A stretch of DNA of 64,000 bases from Candidatus Omnitrophota bacterium (GTDB taxonomy: Bacteria > Omnitrophota > Gorgyraeia > Velamenicoccales > Velamenicoccaceae), in assembly GCA_003451585.1 (NCBI GenBank), contig DMEU01000006.1:87842-151841 (forward strand), in the 5' to 3' direction. The notes under the pieces were generated by a model, which did no database searches, had not been told where the DNA came from, and saw only the letters and a program-made list of their open reading frames with translations. Positions 17,150 through 27,076 of this stretch are shown piece by piece (position 1 is the first letter of the stretch; the number at the start of each line of letters is the position of its first letter). A program made the translations under genes and the position numbers.

Positions 17150-18031
17150 ATGGATGCCCCCGCTCAGCTTATCCTGATCGCTACATACAGATGCAATTTG
17201 GCTTGCTCTCATTGTCCGGTCGCCAGGTCGAGTAAGGCTCTACCTTCCATCATCGCCCGAAAAGCCGTCATACATTATTTACGGTTTTTCAGGCCAAATC
17301 CAGCCCGGATCAAGATCTGCGGCGGCGAACCTTTCCTGAATTTTACCCTCGTCAAAGATATCGTTCGCACAGCACTGTCAAATACAACGTCCTGCGAATT
17401 CACTATATCCACCAACGGCACACTGATCGACAAAAATGTTTTTTCTTATTTACAAAAACACCCCGAGATCGAAATCTGGTATAGCCCTCATCCGGCAGAA
17501 GGTATGCGGCCGGTGCGTTCGTTGTCAAAACTGCCGAACACAGGCATCAATCTCCTGATCTCCCCCAAAAACGTAGTTCGCGTGTCGGAAGAATTCCTGA
17601 AATATCTGAATGAAGGATATACAGGATTCAACTTTTTGCCCGAGTATTTCACCCGATGGAATGATGCGCAAGTCAGAATCTTAAAATACGAGTTCACAAT
17701 CCTATCTGAGATGATAAAAAAACTCGCTGGCCGCGGCCTGCGCATCAGGATCAAAAACCTGACATCGTCTGGATCAACCCCACTGTTCAATGATGGCGTG
17801 GTCATCGATCACAATGGTGACGTCTTCCAAAACAACATGATCCTGTCCAAGCACTTTTTTTACCTAAAGGATCAGCTCAAGATCGGCAATATCGAACATC
17901 CTTCAAAAGTCCGTTGGGAACAAAAAATAAAGTACGCGGATATTTTCAAACACAGCATGGATAAACGGACCTATTCGTCTACTCAAATTGTCGATAAGGC
18001 GCTCAGTGATTTTGTCAACCTCTTACATTAA
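17150..18031 (+). CDS. Radical SAM protein, family B (no auxiliary cysteines)
   Basis: The SAM-cluster motif is CNLACSHC (Cys15, 19, 22), followed by the CGGEPFLNFTLVKDIV motif. After the TIM-barrel half the C-terminal region has VIDHNGDVFQNNMILSKHFFYL and IGNIEHPSK but no further cysteine cluster, so it has no SPASM or twitch site. This C-terminal layout is shared with the proteins starting at 24303, 27057, 36076 and parts of two fusions. It directly follows hxsA by 8 bases, so it is a prime candidate for acting on that peptide. It is not obviously HxsC, which carries a CxxCx5C cluster. Confidence 0.8.
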   Translation: MDAPAQLILIATYRCNLACSHCPVARSSKALPSIIARKAVIHYLRFFRPNPARIKICGGEPFLNFTLVKDIVRTALSNTTSCEFTISTNGTLIDKNVFSYLQKHPEIEIWYSPHPAEGMRPVRSLSKLPNTGINLLISPKNVVRVSEEFLKYLNEGYTGFNFLPEYFTRWNDAQVRILKYEFTILSEMIKKLAGRGLRIRIKNLTSSGSTPLFNDGVVIDHNGDVFQNNMILSKHFFYLKDQLKIGNIEHPSKVRWEQKIKYADIFKHSMDKRTYSSTQIVDKALSDFVNLLH

Positions 18032-18038
18032 AACCACC

Positions 18039-18968
18039 ATGGAAAGAATAGACCTAAAAACCGGTTTCCTCTGCAATAACAATTGCAGATTCTGCGTTCA
18101 GGCTCACAAAAAGAAATTCGGAAATAAAAAATCCAGTGAACTCAAAAAATATATAAAAACTTCTTTCCCTCATTTTCAAGGAGTGGTTTTCACCGGAGGA
18201 GAAGCAAGCATCCGAGATGATTTCTTTGATCTTGTTAGTTTTGCAAAAAAAATCGGATTTACAACAATACAGATCCAGACGAACGGCAGGATATTCGCCT
18301 ATAAGGATTTTTGTGTCAAGGCGATAAAAGCCGGCGCAACTGAATTTGCCATAGCGATCCACGGTCACACATCCCAACTCCACGATTACCTGACCGGTGC
18401 CTCAGACAGCTTTCAGCAGACGCTTCAGGGCATTAAGAACTTGGCCGGTCTCGACCAGCTTATCATCACAAATACCGTTATCACAAAACCCAACTACCCG
18501 TATTTGCCCGATATCGCGAAGCTATTGATTGATTTAAAAATTTTTAGGATCCAATTTGCCTTTGTCCACGCCATGGGAAACGCGTTGAAGAACGCTAATT
18601 CCATGATTCCGAGAAAATCTCTTGTAGAACCTTACGTCAAAAAGGCCATAGATATCGGGTTATCCGGACACGCGAGGATGACTACAGAGGCGATCCCGTA
18701 TTGTTTTATGGATGGATACGATGAGTTCGTGGGTGAAAAAAACATCCCGAAGACCAAGGTCTTTGATCTGGATTATACCATAGAAGATTTTACGGTCGTG
18801 CGCCGAAATGAGGGCAAGATAAAAGATGAAAAGTGCCGTCTTTGTTCTTTTTTTGAGGCGTGCGAAGGCCCATGGAAAGAATATCCGGAGATCTACGGAT
18901 GGGAAGAGTTCCAGCCGGTCTTAAAAAGAAAAAAACAAAAAAATGCGAAATGTCGAACTACTCAATAA
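18039..18968 (+). CDS. HxsC-like radical SAM protein (family A)
   Basis: The start at 18039 gives MERIDLKTGFLCNNNCRFC (Cys12, 16, 19); an upstream in-frame start at 17988 would lie inside the previous gene. The glycine motif is FTGGEASI. The family-A middle reads NGRIFAYKDF ... AIHGHTSQLHDYLTG ... SFQQTLQGIKNL, as in HxsC maturases. A C-terminal CRLCSFFEACEGPWKEY (CxxCx5CxG) would bind a second Fe-S cluster. It is placed right after the first family-B gene, so this A/B pair beside HxsA may stand in for HxsC. It overlaps the next gene by 26 bases. Confidence 0.82.
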   Translation: MERIDLKTGFLCNNNCRFCVQAHKKKFGNKKSSELKKYIKTSFPHFQGVVFTGGEASIRDDFFDLVSFAKKIGFTTIQIQTNGRIFAYKDFCVKAIKAGATEFAIAIHGHTSQLHDYLTGASDSFQQTLQGIKNLAGLDQLIITNTVITKPNYPYLPDIAKLLIDLKIFRIQFAFVHAMGNALKNANSMIPRKSLVEPYVKKAIDIGLSGHARMTTEAIPYCFMDGYDEFVGEKNIPKTKVFDLDYTIEDFTVVRRNEGKIKDEKCRLCSFFEACEGPWKEYPEIYGWEEFQPVLKRKKQKNAKCRTTQ

Positions 18969-21582
18969 ATCCCGGGCATTCTTAGAAAAGCACAAGAACA
19001 CGGCCTTCGTTTACAGAGAACACTTCCGGAATAAAAGAACTGCCCCTCAAAAGGGCTCAAAAGTACTCCTGTTCAAGAACTTTTTGTATCGCCCGGGGAA
19101 AGAGGAACAGGCCACCTTTTCCCAATCCGCCCTCTATCTCGCATCAAGCCTGAAGAATAACGGTTTTCAGTACGTTTTTTCCGAATCAAGAATATCAACG
19201 GAAAATAATAGCTTCATCACCGCTTTTGACAGTTTGCAAAGGATATTGTCGCTCCATCCTGACATCAACATCATCTGCATCCCTCTTTACGAGGATTTTT
19301 TCCTAAAAGCGAAGGAATTGGTGGATTTCCTAAGAAGAGAGACCAACGCTTTTATCGGTGTCGGCGGAACGATGCCTACCCTGAATCCTGAACATGTCTT
19401 CGCGCATTTGCCCGGGGTCAACTTTCTCTTGAGGGGGAGCGGAGAGGAGGCCCTGGCCAGTATCGCCCGCATCCTCAAGGATAAAAACACAACTTCAGAG
19501 CTCGATCTGAATACCATACAGGAACTATCAAGGTTAACGGGTTTTATCTTCAGGAGCAATGGTTACTTTATCGCGGCCGCGCCGGATCAGGTCAACCATA
19601 TCGAAGACTTTGACCGGTCCGGCATCGATCTTTCGCTCCTGGGCAAAGAAGATGTTTCCGACGGACTCATTCTTTATACCGCCAGAGGTTGCCGCAATGG
19701 TTGTTTTTTCTGCACAACATTCGGACACGGTACGTTCAGAGGTAAAAGCGCAGGTGAACTTGCCCGGATATGTGATGACTACCTGTCGCGCCTGCCCGAG
19801 TTGTTCGAAGGCAAGGTACCGGCGGAGTCTTGCAAAATATCCTTCTACGACGATGATTTCCTTGCCGACCCCCAAAGGGCTCTGAAATTCTTCGATTATC
19901 TGAAGACAACACCCTTAAAGATAAAATTTTTCCAAGCGGGGATCAGGTCTTTCTCCAACAACGAGGTCTTAAGCAGGATAGACAACACGCTCTTCGACAG
20001 CAGAAACGGCCATGTCTATATTGGCACCGAAAATTTCTGCGATAGGGAACTGGCGCGGCTCGGGAAGGGGTACGGCTTTAAACAGGCACAGGAAGTCATA
20101 GCGGCGCTCTCAGCAAGGCAGATTAAACAATACCACCACCTTATACTGTCCAACCACCTCACCGGCCCGCGCGATATGGCAGAGAACCTCTTTAAGATCA
20201 CCGCCCTGCAATACAGGTATAAACCGTATTTTAATGTCCTGGCCCCTATCATACCTTATCTGGTATCATTATACCCATCAATAAGTTACCGTATCGCCAA
20301 AAAGACAAAAAGGTTGAAATACCTTAATATCCCGAAGACACTTTCCTTAAAAGAACATAGGCGGTATGACTACCCTTTGGTCAAAAACGATATCCCGACG
20401 AACTCCCTGACGCGCCGCCTTGTCCCTGTCGTTGAGCGCGCATTCAGGTCAGAAAAGGATTATGCCAAAATACTGGATGGTTTTCTGCTCGGGCTATCCC
20501 TGCTTACAAAAGAGCATCGCGGCCAAAATAAGATTATTTCAGGTATCGCGGCTGAATATTCGGGTTATCCGGAATTGATCAAAAAAGATACCGGCACGCA
20601 GTTAAAAAACCATCGTAACAATATTCAGCTGATGCTCACACGAAGATGCCAGTTAAGGTGCCGTTACTGCCCTGTCATCAAAAAAGAGACCAGTATGCCG
20701 GTAAACGTCTTGTTTGCTTCCGTGGATCTGCTTTTTACTTCATCCAAAAAAGACCTCAGGATAGATTTTACGGGGGGAGAGCCCCTGCTGGAGTTCGGCC
20801 TCGTCAAAAAGACCGTAGCTTATGCCAAGAAGACAGCCGAAAAGAAAGGCAAGACGGTATCTTTTTATATGGTTACAAACGCCCTGGCCCTGGATGAAGC
20901 TAAGGCTGATTTTTTGGCGTCCGAGCGTTTTTTTCTCGAGCTATCAGTTGACGGCAGCGAACGCATCCACAATCACTATAAGATACCCGGCCGGCAAAAA
21001 TTTAACCCATACCGATTGACGACCAGGAACATTAAAATGGTTTTTGCTAAGAATATACGCCATTGCGCCATTATGGTGGTCGCCCCAAAAATAGCCGGCC
21101 ATCTTTATAAAAATTTCACGCATCTCATTGAACTTGGTTTCAGGGACATCGGGATAAATTACGCTTTGGGCGCGGATTGGACGAGCGCCTCCCGCTCCAT
21201 TTTTTTTAAGCAGTTGGACCGCATCAGATCGGCATATTTTTCTTGCCCGCAGGCATGCCGAGTCCGTCTGAACAACCTTGGATCCCGCCTTGAGCCGGCT
21301 ATCCTGAACACCGAAATAATGGCGGATACCGATGGTTCTCTGCACCTGCTTACGGATTGGCTTTTTGAGAAAGACGGCGGAAGGGCAGCGCCGCGCTTAA
21401 GTAACGTCCGTGTCGCCGGAGATTTTGACGATTTTTATTTTTCCAATGCCGCCATACTTCACAGGCTTCTGCGCTATAACACGCCTCGCGTAAAGAATAT
21501 CATACTGAACAATATACGAATGGGATATGAGACGGGTGCCTATTTCAAGGGAGCGTTCACACGCCAGGCTTCACCTATATGA
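18943..21582 (+). CDS. Cobalamin-type radical SAM fused to family-B radical SAM
   Basis: An 879-residue fusion. Residues about 35-200 resemble a B12-binding domain (INIICIPLYED, FIGVGGTMPT, FLLRGSGEEAL). The first radical SAM core follows with GCRNGCFFC (Cys250, 254, 257) and an SFYDDDFLAD strand, the B12-radical SAM (Elp3-like) arrangement. The C-terminal third is a family-B radical SAM domain with CQLRCRYC (Cys569, 573, 576), DFTGGEPLLEFGLVKKT and the final IILNNIRMGYE. B12-radical SAM enzymes often methylate or rearrange unactivated carbons. A fusion with a second radical SAM domain is rare and suggests consecutive modification of one substrate. Confidence 0.8.
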   Translation: MRNVELLNKSRAFLEKHKNTAFVYREHFRNKRTAPQKGSKVLLFKNFLYRPGKEEQATFSQSALYLASSLKNNGFQYVFSESRISTENNSFITAFDSLQRILSLHPDINIICIPLYEDFFLKAKELVDFLRRETNAFIGVGGTMPTLNPEHVFAHLPGVNFLLRGSGEEALASIARILKDKNTTSELDLNTIQELSRLTGFIFRSNGYFIAAAPDQVNHIEDFDRSGIDLSLLGKEDVSDGLILYTARGCRNGCFFCTTFGHGTFRGKSAGELARICDDYLSRLPELFEGKVPAESCKISFYDDDFLADPQRALKFFDYLKTTPLKIKFFQAGIRSFSNNEVLSRIDNTLFDSRNGHVYIGTENFCDRELARLGKGYGFKQAQEVIAALSARQIKQYHHLILSNHLTGPRDMAENLFKITALQYRYKPYFNVLAPIIPYLVSLYPSISYRIAKKTKRLKYLNIPKTLSLKEHRRYDYPLVKNDIPTNSLTRRLVPVVERAFRSEKDYAKILDGFLLGLSLLTKEHRGQNKIISGIAAEYSGYPELIKKDTGTQLKNHRNNIQLMLTRRCQLRCRYCPVIKKETSMPVNVLFASVDLLFTSSKKDLRIDFTGGEPLLEFGLVKKTVAYAKKTAEKKGKTVSFYMVTNALALDEAKADFLASERFFLELSVDGSERIHNHYKIPGRQKFNPYRLTTRNIKMVFAKNIRHCAIMVVAPKIAGHLYKNFTHLIELGFRDIGINYALGADWTSASRSIFFKQLDRIRSAYFSCPQACRVRLNNLGSRLEPAILNTEIMADTDGSLHLLTDWLFEKDGGRAAPRLSNVRVAGDFDDFYFSNAAILHRLLRYNTPRVKNIILNNIRMGYETGAYFKGAFTRQASPI

Positions 21583-23234
21583 ATAACCGAAAAAAGAAGA
21601 TCATTATCGCGGAACTGAATAATGAATGCAACAATTCCTGTTTTTTTTGTAAGGTGGACAAGACGGGCAGCCGCGGCAGTTCCTTTTTGATAGAACAAAT
21701 AAAGAACGCCGCGCGTGCCGGCTTCAAGGCCATGGATCTTACCGGAAGCGAAACCACGCTGAATCCAAACTTTTTTGATTATATATCTACTGCCAGGGCC
21801 TGCGGCTTCAACCTGATCACGGTCTTCACGAACGGAGGAATGTTCTATTATGAAAGTTTCTGCAGGAAGGCATCGGCATCCGGAATAACTAAGATTATTT
21901 TCGGTGCTCACAGCTCCAGGCTCAAGCTGCACGACTCCATAACTCAAAGGCCGGGCAGCTTCTCCCAGCTTCTTGCCGCTATGAATAATGTCAAAAAGTA
22001 CGGTATGCAATTTGGCGTGCAACTGCCGTTGCACACGAAAAATATAGAAGGTGTAAGGCAAACAGTGGTTTTTTTAAAAAGACAAGGGGCCGACTTTTTT
22101 ATTTTCACGCCCGTCCTGCCTTCCCTATACCAATTCAGGGAAAGCTTAGACCTTGACACAAGGCTGCTCTTAAGACCGCGCCATATAAAGATGTTCAAAA
22201 AAGAATTACTGAAACTGAAGGGGTTTAATTTTTCGTTCAATTTTTTCCCCCCGTGCCGCCTAAGAGGCATTGACCGGAAGTTCATTAAATCGAATATCGG
22301 CCTCAAAAACGTTATGGTCGTTTCAGAGAACGGCAATATCGCGTCTGCCGAAAGACTCATAAAGAGGATAACGAGCAGAAAAGTAAAATGCGCCCTGTGC
22401 CCGGATAAGGCAAGGTGCGAAGGAGAACTCAACAACATAGCGCCGCTTGAAACTCATTCATTTTTTTGGTGCCTTTCCGACCTCCACGTCCAAAGGTCCA
22501 CATTCAGCCGCTCTTCGTCTATTTTCCGCGACGCAAAAAACCTTGAATGGAATAAAGCGTTGCTTTTGGGGGATATTGTGGAGGGGGACAAAGGCAGGGG
22601 GGCATTTTCAGCATACCGGAACCTGTCAGCCAAATTTTCTTTAGGGCGGAGAGTTTTAAATCTGGCGGGTAATCATGACTATTGTTTTGAAAATGACGAG
22701 CCCTCATTGTCTCTTTTCAAAAAAAACGTGTCGAAGAGATTGTTCCGTACGTACGCGCACGGCAATATCCTTTTTATACTTCTGTCTTTGGATCAGGAGC
22801 CAGGCGATATCGCCGGATGCCCTCCGGATTCCATCCTGAACGAAACATTCAATAAGCTTAAGAAGGCCCTGACAGAAAACAGCGGCATGATCACGATCGT
22901 TGCCTCCCATTACAATATGCGCCTTACCCGGGTCGGGCGGTCCGGCGCCTCTTTAAAAGACCTGCTCCCGGGCCGCGCGATGCCGGATGTCTGGGTCTCC
23001 GGCCACTCTTCTTTTGAGGATAGCAGGCTTTTGACAAGTTCCAGAGGCACTAAATTCATAAACTGTCCGCAGGCCGCACATGATATCAAAAGCCTTTTTT
23101 TTGTCTTTCAAGACAGAACACCGTTTATAACGATCAAGATAAGGGACCATAAAGGCAGGGGATTTATCCCTCCGGAAATACGCGTCAAACTAAGGAAAAA
23201 TATCAAGCTCCGGCAGGGCCATAATCTAGCCTAA
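21579..23234 (+). CDS. HxsC-like radical SAM fused to metallophosphoesterase
   Basis: Residues 1-290 are a family-A radical SAM protein: CNNSCFFC (Cys17, 21, 24), an unusual glycine motif LTGSETTLN, TNGGMFYYESF, HDSITQRPGSFSQLL and a CALCPDKARCEG cluster. Residues about 295-480 are a calcineurin-like metallophosphoesterase with SDLHV (Asp301, His303), GDIVEGD (331-337), AGNHD (363-367), ASHYN and SGHSS; the last motif normally reads GHxH. It therefore links a radical enzyme to a predicted metal-dependent phosphatase or nuclease. No known enzyme with this layout comes to mind. It overlaps the previous gene by four bases. Confidence 0.8.
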   Translation: MNNRKKKIIIAELNNECNNSCFFCKVDKTGSRGSSFLIEQIKNAARAGFKAMDLTGSETTLNPNFFDYISTARACGFNLITVFTNGGMFYYESFCRKASASGITKIIFGAHSSRLKLHDSITQRPGSFSQLLAAMNNVKKYGMQFGVQLPLHTKNIEGVRQTVVFLKRQGADFFIFTPVLPSLYQFRESLDLDTRLLLRPRHIKMFKKELLKLKGFNFSFNFFPPCRLRGIDRKFIKSNIGLKNVMVVSENGNIASAERLIKRITSRKVKCALCPDKARCEGELNNIAPLETHSFFWCLSDLHVQRSTFSRSSSIFRDAKNLEWNKALLLGDIVEGDKGRGAFSAYRNLSAKFSLGRRVLNLAGNHDYCFENDEPSLSLFKKNVSKRLFRTYAHGNILFILLSLDQEPGDIAGCPPDSILNETFNKLKKALTENSGMITIVASHYNMRLTRVGRSGASLKDLLPGRAMPDVWVSGHSSFEDSRLLTSSRGTKFINCPQAAHDIKSLFFVFQDRTPFITIKIRDHKGRGFIPPEIRVKLRKNIKLRQGHNLA

Positions 23235-23245
23235 TAGTTAAATTC

Positions 23246-24319
23246 ATGCATTCCACTCCTGATCTAAAAACAGGCATACGCAAGATAAAGGGCGGCATAG
23301 CCATCCTTAACGTGACATCTCACTGCAACGCGAAATGTAAATTTTGTTCTGAAGGTGGGCACGAACACCCTGTTCATGTCCCGTTGAGCATCATCAAACG
23401 GACGGTCTCCAGTCTTAAGTCCAGGGGGGTCAGAGAGATCAGCTTTATGGGGGGAGAGACCACCCTGCGCCATGACTTAGAAGAGATCTTGAAATTTTCA
23501 AAAGAGCAGGGTATGGCGATCTATATGGTCACTAACGGCCTGCGGTTCTCCGATGCGTCATTCGCTAAGAGGACGCTCAGGTTCCTTGACGGCATCGAGA
23601 TTTCAGCCCATACCGCGGAAAAAGAAATGTACAAAGACATCATGGGCACGGACGGATTCGAACAACTGCTGGAAGGCATAGGCAATATAAAAAAATATAA
23701 TCGTTGTGTCGCCGTTTTTTTTAATTTTGTCCCAAATTCCATTAATGCCGAAAAAATAACAGATGTTTTCCGCCTGCTTAAAAAGATTTTCAAGAACAAC
23801 CGGTTTTTAATACATGTCAAGACCTTGAACGTCGAAGGCAAGGTGGCGGAGGCGCCATACCTGCTTCCGGATTACGGCCATTTCCGCCCGTTTTTAAGGC
23901 GGGCCCTTCTGTATGCCGAAAAGCGCGGCATAGGGGCGGTCATAAGCCGTTTCCCGATGTGCATTTACACCGGCTTCGAACACCTGTGCCTTGAGCTGCC
24001 GTTGGAGATCAGAGAAAATCCTTCTTTTTTTCATAACGACAGGTTGTTGTCTGAAACAACCGATTTTTCCAGAGCGTCTATGCGCCCATCATCGGCAAAA
24101 GGCCATTTCTTCGAACCTTGCAGAGCGTGCAGCCTGCGCCGTATATGCCCGGGAATAGACCCGGGATATTTCAAGGCCAGGAAGACGGTGGATTTCCTGT
24201 CGCCTCAAAAAAAGGGGATCGCTATAGTTATGCGGAAAATGCTCGAAGAAAGCCGATTTTTCAAATTAGACTACTCTTACCACAACTATCCCGACATAAA
24301 ATATGGAAAGATATATTAA
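23246..24319 (+). CDS. HxsC-like radical SAM protein (family A)
   Basis: SAM-cluster motif CNAKCKFC (Cys27, 31, 34), glycine motif FMGGETTLR, VTNGLRFSDASF and a C-terminal CRACSLRRICPG cluster with CxxCx5CxG spacing. The HDxLTG stretch of other family-A members is divergent here (EMYKDIMGTDGFEQLLEGIGNI). The 357-residue protein has a C-terminal extension of about 55 residues beyond the cluster. The gene overlaps the next one by 17 bases. Confidence 0.8.
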   Translation: MHSTPDLKTGIRKIKGGIAILNVTSHCNAKCKFCSEGGHEHPVHVPLSIIKRTVSSLKSRGVREISFMGGETTLRHDLEEILKFSKEQGMAIYMVTNGLRFSDASFAKRTLRFLDGIEISAHTAEKEMYKDIMGTDGFEQLLEGIGNIKKYNRCVAVFFNFVPNSINAEKITDVFRLLKKIFKNNRFLIHVKTLNVEGKVAEAPYLLPDYGHFRPFLRRALLYAEKRGIGAVISRFPMCIYTGFEHLCLELPLEIRENPSFFHNDRLLSETTDFSRASMRPSSAKGHFFEPCRACSLRRICPGIDPGYFKARKTVDFLSPQKKGIAIVMRKMLEESRFFKLDYSYHNYPDIKYGKIY

Positions 24320-25511
24320 ATCCCTTATTTCTTCGTATATAGCCAAACCCGAAAAGACATACCTGGATGCCATCGACGATAAATTGCTTTATCTTCTGTT
24401 CAAAAAAGAAGTTGCGCAATTATGCGGGCCTAAGACCAAAAAATCAATTGAGCTGGGCCGTTTGTGCGATAAGTATCTGGGATATAACAGTATCATCCAC
24501 AAAGCCATATCGCCCGCGGGAAGATACGCGCAGGACGGTGTGTTTTCGAATATCTTCAGCGAACCGTCCAGGCTCGTAATTCTGTTGACGCACAAATGCC
24601 AGCTAAGATGCGCTTACTGCCGCGTGCGTAAATTCTCCAAAACAATGACGCGGGACACCCTTAAAAAAGCCGTAAGGTTGCTATTCACATCGCAAAAACA
24701 GGAAATTCAACTGCAATTTTTTGGAGGCGAACCGCTTTTGCGCTTTGATCTTATAAAAGAAGCCGTCTCGTACGCGGAAGAAATGAATAAAGAAAAAAAG
24801 AAGGACCTTACGTTCATTCTGACAACTAACGGTTTGGCATTAAATGCCGATAAGATCAGGTACTTGCGCGGCCATAATTTTTTAGTCGAGTGCAGCCTGG
24901 ACGGCCCGAGCCATTCGCAACTCGCGTCAAGGGGCGCGCTCGACAACAAAGATTATTTCAAACGAGTCATTAAAAATTATAAGATGCTTATTTCGACTGA
25001 GATCCCGCATTATGCTATATCCGTCATCTCCCCCGGAAATATCGCGGAGTTAGGGCCAAATTTAAAGTATTTGATGAATACCGGGTTTAAATCCATACAG
25101 TTGAATTACGCGCTGGGTGTCTACTGGCCCGACCCTGCAATGGATGCTCTTTTCAAAGAGACGGCCGCTTTAACAGGTGAATTAAGGAGGAACGGCGTAC
25201 AATTCATCAATCTGACCAGGGCGAGAAGAGAGCCGGCCATCCTGAACGCGGAAATAAGCGTCGACACGGATGGGGGGCTTTTCTGGGAGTATGGCATCTG
25301 CCTTGAAGAGGACTTCTTCGAGATGAAAAAAAAATTTTATATCGGCGATATAAAAAGAGTCCGCGGCCTTGTGGGGTTATCAACAACGCCATTTCAGAAT
25401 TTTCACAAACTAATGCGTGTTTACGGCGCCCGCAACAAAAAATTCAGCAAAATAATTTTAAATAACATTTTTCTTGGCTTTACTTACGAGAGGTTCCTTA
25501 AAGGGTTATGA
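24303..25511 (+). CDS. Radical SAM protein, family B
   Basis: 402 residues. A 90-residue N-terminal helical region precedes the SAM-cluster motif CQLRCAYC (Cys99, 103, 106). It has QFFGGEPLLRFDLIKEAV, TTNGLALNADKIRYL, ECSLDG, and the family-B C-terminus: EPAILNAEISVDTDGGLFWE, YIGDIKRV, IILNNIFLGFTYERFL. There is no auxiliary Cys cluster. It is very similar in layout to the C-terminal third of the fusion at 18943 and to the proteins at 27057 and 36076, consistent with tandem duplication. The next gene overlaps by four bases. Confidence 0.82.
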   Translation: MERYIKSLISSYIAKPEKTYLDAIDDKLLYLLFKKEVAQLCGPKTKKSIELGRLCDKYLGYNSIIHKAISPAGRYAQDGVFSNIFSEPSRLVILLTHKCQLRCAYCRVRKFSKTMTRDTLKKAVRLLFTSQKQEIQLQFFGGEPLLRFDLIKEAVSYAEEMNKEKKKDLTFILTTNGLALNADKIRYLRGHNFLVECSLDGPSHSQLASRGALDNKDYFKRVIKNYKMLISTEIPHYAISVISPGNIAELGPNLKYLMNTGFKSIQLNYALGVYWPDPAMDALFKETAALTGELRRNGVQFINLTRARREPAILNAEISVDTDGGLFWEYGICLEEDFFEMKKKFYIGDIKRVRGLVGLSTTPFQNFHKLMRVYGARNKKFSKIILNNIFLGFTYERFLKGL

Positions 25512-27076
25512 GAAACATTCCACGTGTTATCTTCGTGCATGAAAGCAAGATGTGTGACGAGGGCGAAAACCGCATAATGCTCTTTCCGGCAGGTTTAATC
25601 TCCATGGCCGACCTATTGACACGCCAGGGTATAGACGCCAGGATATTACATCACGCGGTCGAGAAGGCTGCAGATCCGGGCTTTAGCCTGAAGGCGTACA
25701 TAAGCCGTTATAGGCCGGCGATAGTCTGTCTGGACCTCCACTGGCATCAGCAGGCCGCGGCTGTATTGAAGCTCATAAAAAAAATTAAACGATCATTCCC
25801 CCATATATACATAGTAACCGGCGGCGTCACTGCCAGCTATTTTTACAGGCAGCTGATGAAACGCTGCCCTGAGATCGACTTTTTGATCAGGGGGGACGGC
25901 GAGATACCATTATTGAAACTGGCTCGGGTATTGATCGGAAAACGCAGGCACACCTTCGAAGGTATGCCTAATCTTGTCTACAGGAACAAAGGCGGCATCA
26001 GGGCCAACCGGATAAGGTATACCTTCAATGCGAGCATCGCAAAAAAGCTTTCATTCTCGAATTTTTCCCTTTTGGAACATTGGGAATTATACAACATGCC
26101 GCGAGTTTTCGAAGGCCAGATCAGCAAAGCAGGCAGCCCTGTTACCCCCGGCAACCCTAAAATATTTTTTTACCCTTGCGGCCGCGGTTGCTCAAGTAAT
26201 TGTTCCATATGCAGCGGTTCCAGGATCTCACAAAAGTTGATCTCGGGACGAAAAAAGCTGGTTTATATTCCAGTATCTTCCGTTGTAAAAGACCTTAAAA
26301 ATATACGCGGATACGGGCTTGATACCTGGTACAACACATTCCATCCTCCGGGAAGCCAAGACTACTTCATCCGTCTTTTCAGGAAAATAAGAAAAGAGAG
26401 GCTCGATCTTAACCTTCAATTCGAGTGCCTCTCCATACCTACGATAAAATTCATCATAGAAGCGCAAAAGACATTCAAACAAATACGCCTGGACTTTGTA
26501 TTGCAAACGGGCTCAGACCGCCTGCGCAGAATCATAAAGGGGAATTTCTACAGCAACGAGCGGCTCTTAAGCCTTTTTGCTTATCTAAGGGATACCGGCA
26601 TCGAGGTCGACCTTTGTTTTGTCGCAGGCCTGCCAAAAGAGACCGTGCAGGATGTGATATCCACATTATCGCTCATAAATTTTGTTAGACGCGTATTCCC
26701 GCACGTAAATTGCGTAGCGGCACACCTGGAGATCGAGCCGGGATCGCCTGTCTTTTTAAATCCCGGAAAACACGGGGTCAGGGTTCACAGGAATTGCCTA
26801 AACGCCTTCATAAAAGACCACTCAAAAAAAAGCGGCCTTGGCTATGAAACCGAATGTTTCACCAAAACAGAAATTTCCATCATTAAAGCATACTATAAAA
26901 TAGAGTGCGGATGCCGCAGGGAAAGTTCGGGTTTTCTTCACTCGTTACGCGGCGATCCGTTTAAGGCGGAACGCATGAATATCGGCTCCTGGCGTAAATT
27001 TTGCGAGCCCTGCGAATTTTACTTAAATTGTTTTAAGAATGGAGGCATGCCATTTGATGGGCGCGCGCAAAATTAG
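25508..27076 (+). CDS. Cobalamin-binding-type radical SAM protein
   Basis: 522 residues in B12-radical SAM order. The N-terminal Rossmann-like part has AIVCLDLHWHQQ, YIVTGGVTAS and FLIRGDGEIPLL. The radical SAM core has GCSSNCSIC (Cys228, 232, 235) and later LQTGSDRLRRIIKG and CFVAGLPKETVQDV. A C-terminal cysteine-rich tail has CGCRR and CEPCEFYLNCF. The substrate is unknown. It lies between two family-B genes, and its end overlaps the next gene. Confidence 0.8.
   Translation: MRNIPRVIFVHESKMCDEGENRIMLFPAGLISMADLLTRQGIDARILHHAVEKAADPGFSLKAYISRYRPAIVCLDLHWHQQAAAVLKLIKKIKRSFPHIYIVTGGVTASYFYRQLMKRCPEIDFLIRGDGEIPLLKLARVLIGKRRHTFEGMPNLVYRNKGGIRANRIRYTFNASIAKKLSFSNFSLLEHWELYNMPRVFEGQISKAGSPVTPGNPKIFFYPCGRGCSSNCSICSGSRISQKLISGRKKLVYIPVSSVVKDLKNIRGYGLDTWYNTFHPPGSQDYFIRLFRKIRKERLDLNLQFECLSIPTIKFIIEAQKTFKQIRLDFVLQTGSDRLRRIIKGNFYSNERLLSLFAYLRDTGIEVDLCFVAGLPKETVQDVISTLSLINFVRRVFPHVNCVAAHLEIEPGSPVFLNPGKHGVRVHRNCLNAFIKDHSKKSGLGYETECFTKTEISIIKAYYKIECGCRRESSGFLHSLRGDPFKAERMNIGSWRKFCEPCEFYLNCFKNGGMPFDGRAQN

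Noticed and set aside
17150..18031. Calling the first radical SAM gene after hxsA a true HxsC
   Set aside because: It has no C-terminal CxxCx5CxG cluster, and the next gene (18039) fits the HxsC pattern better.
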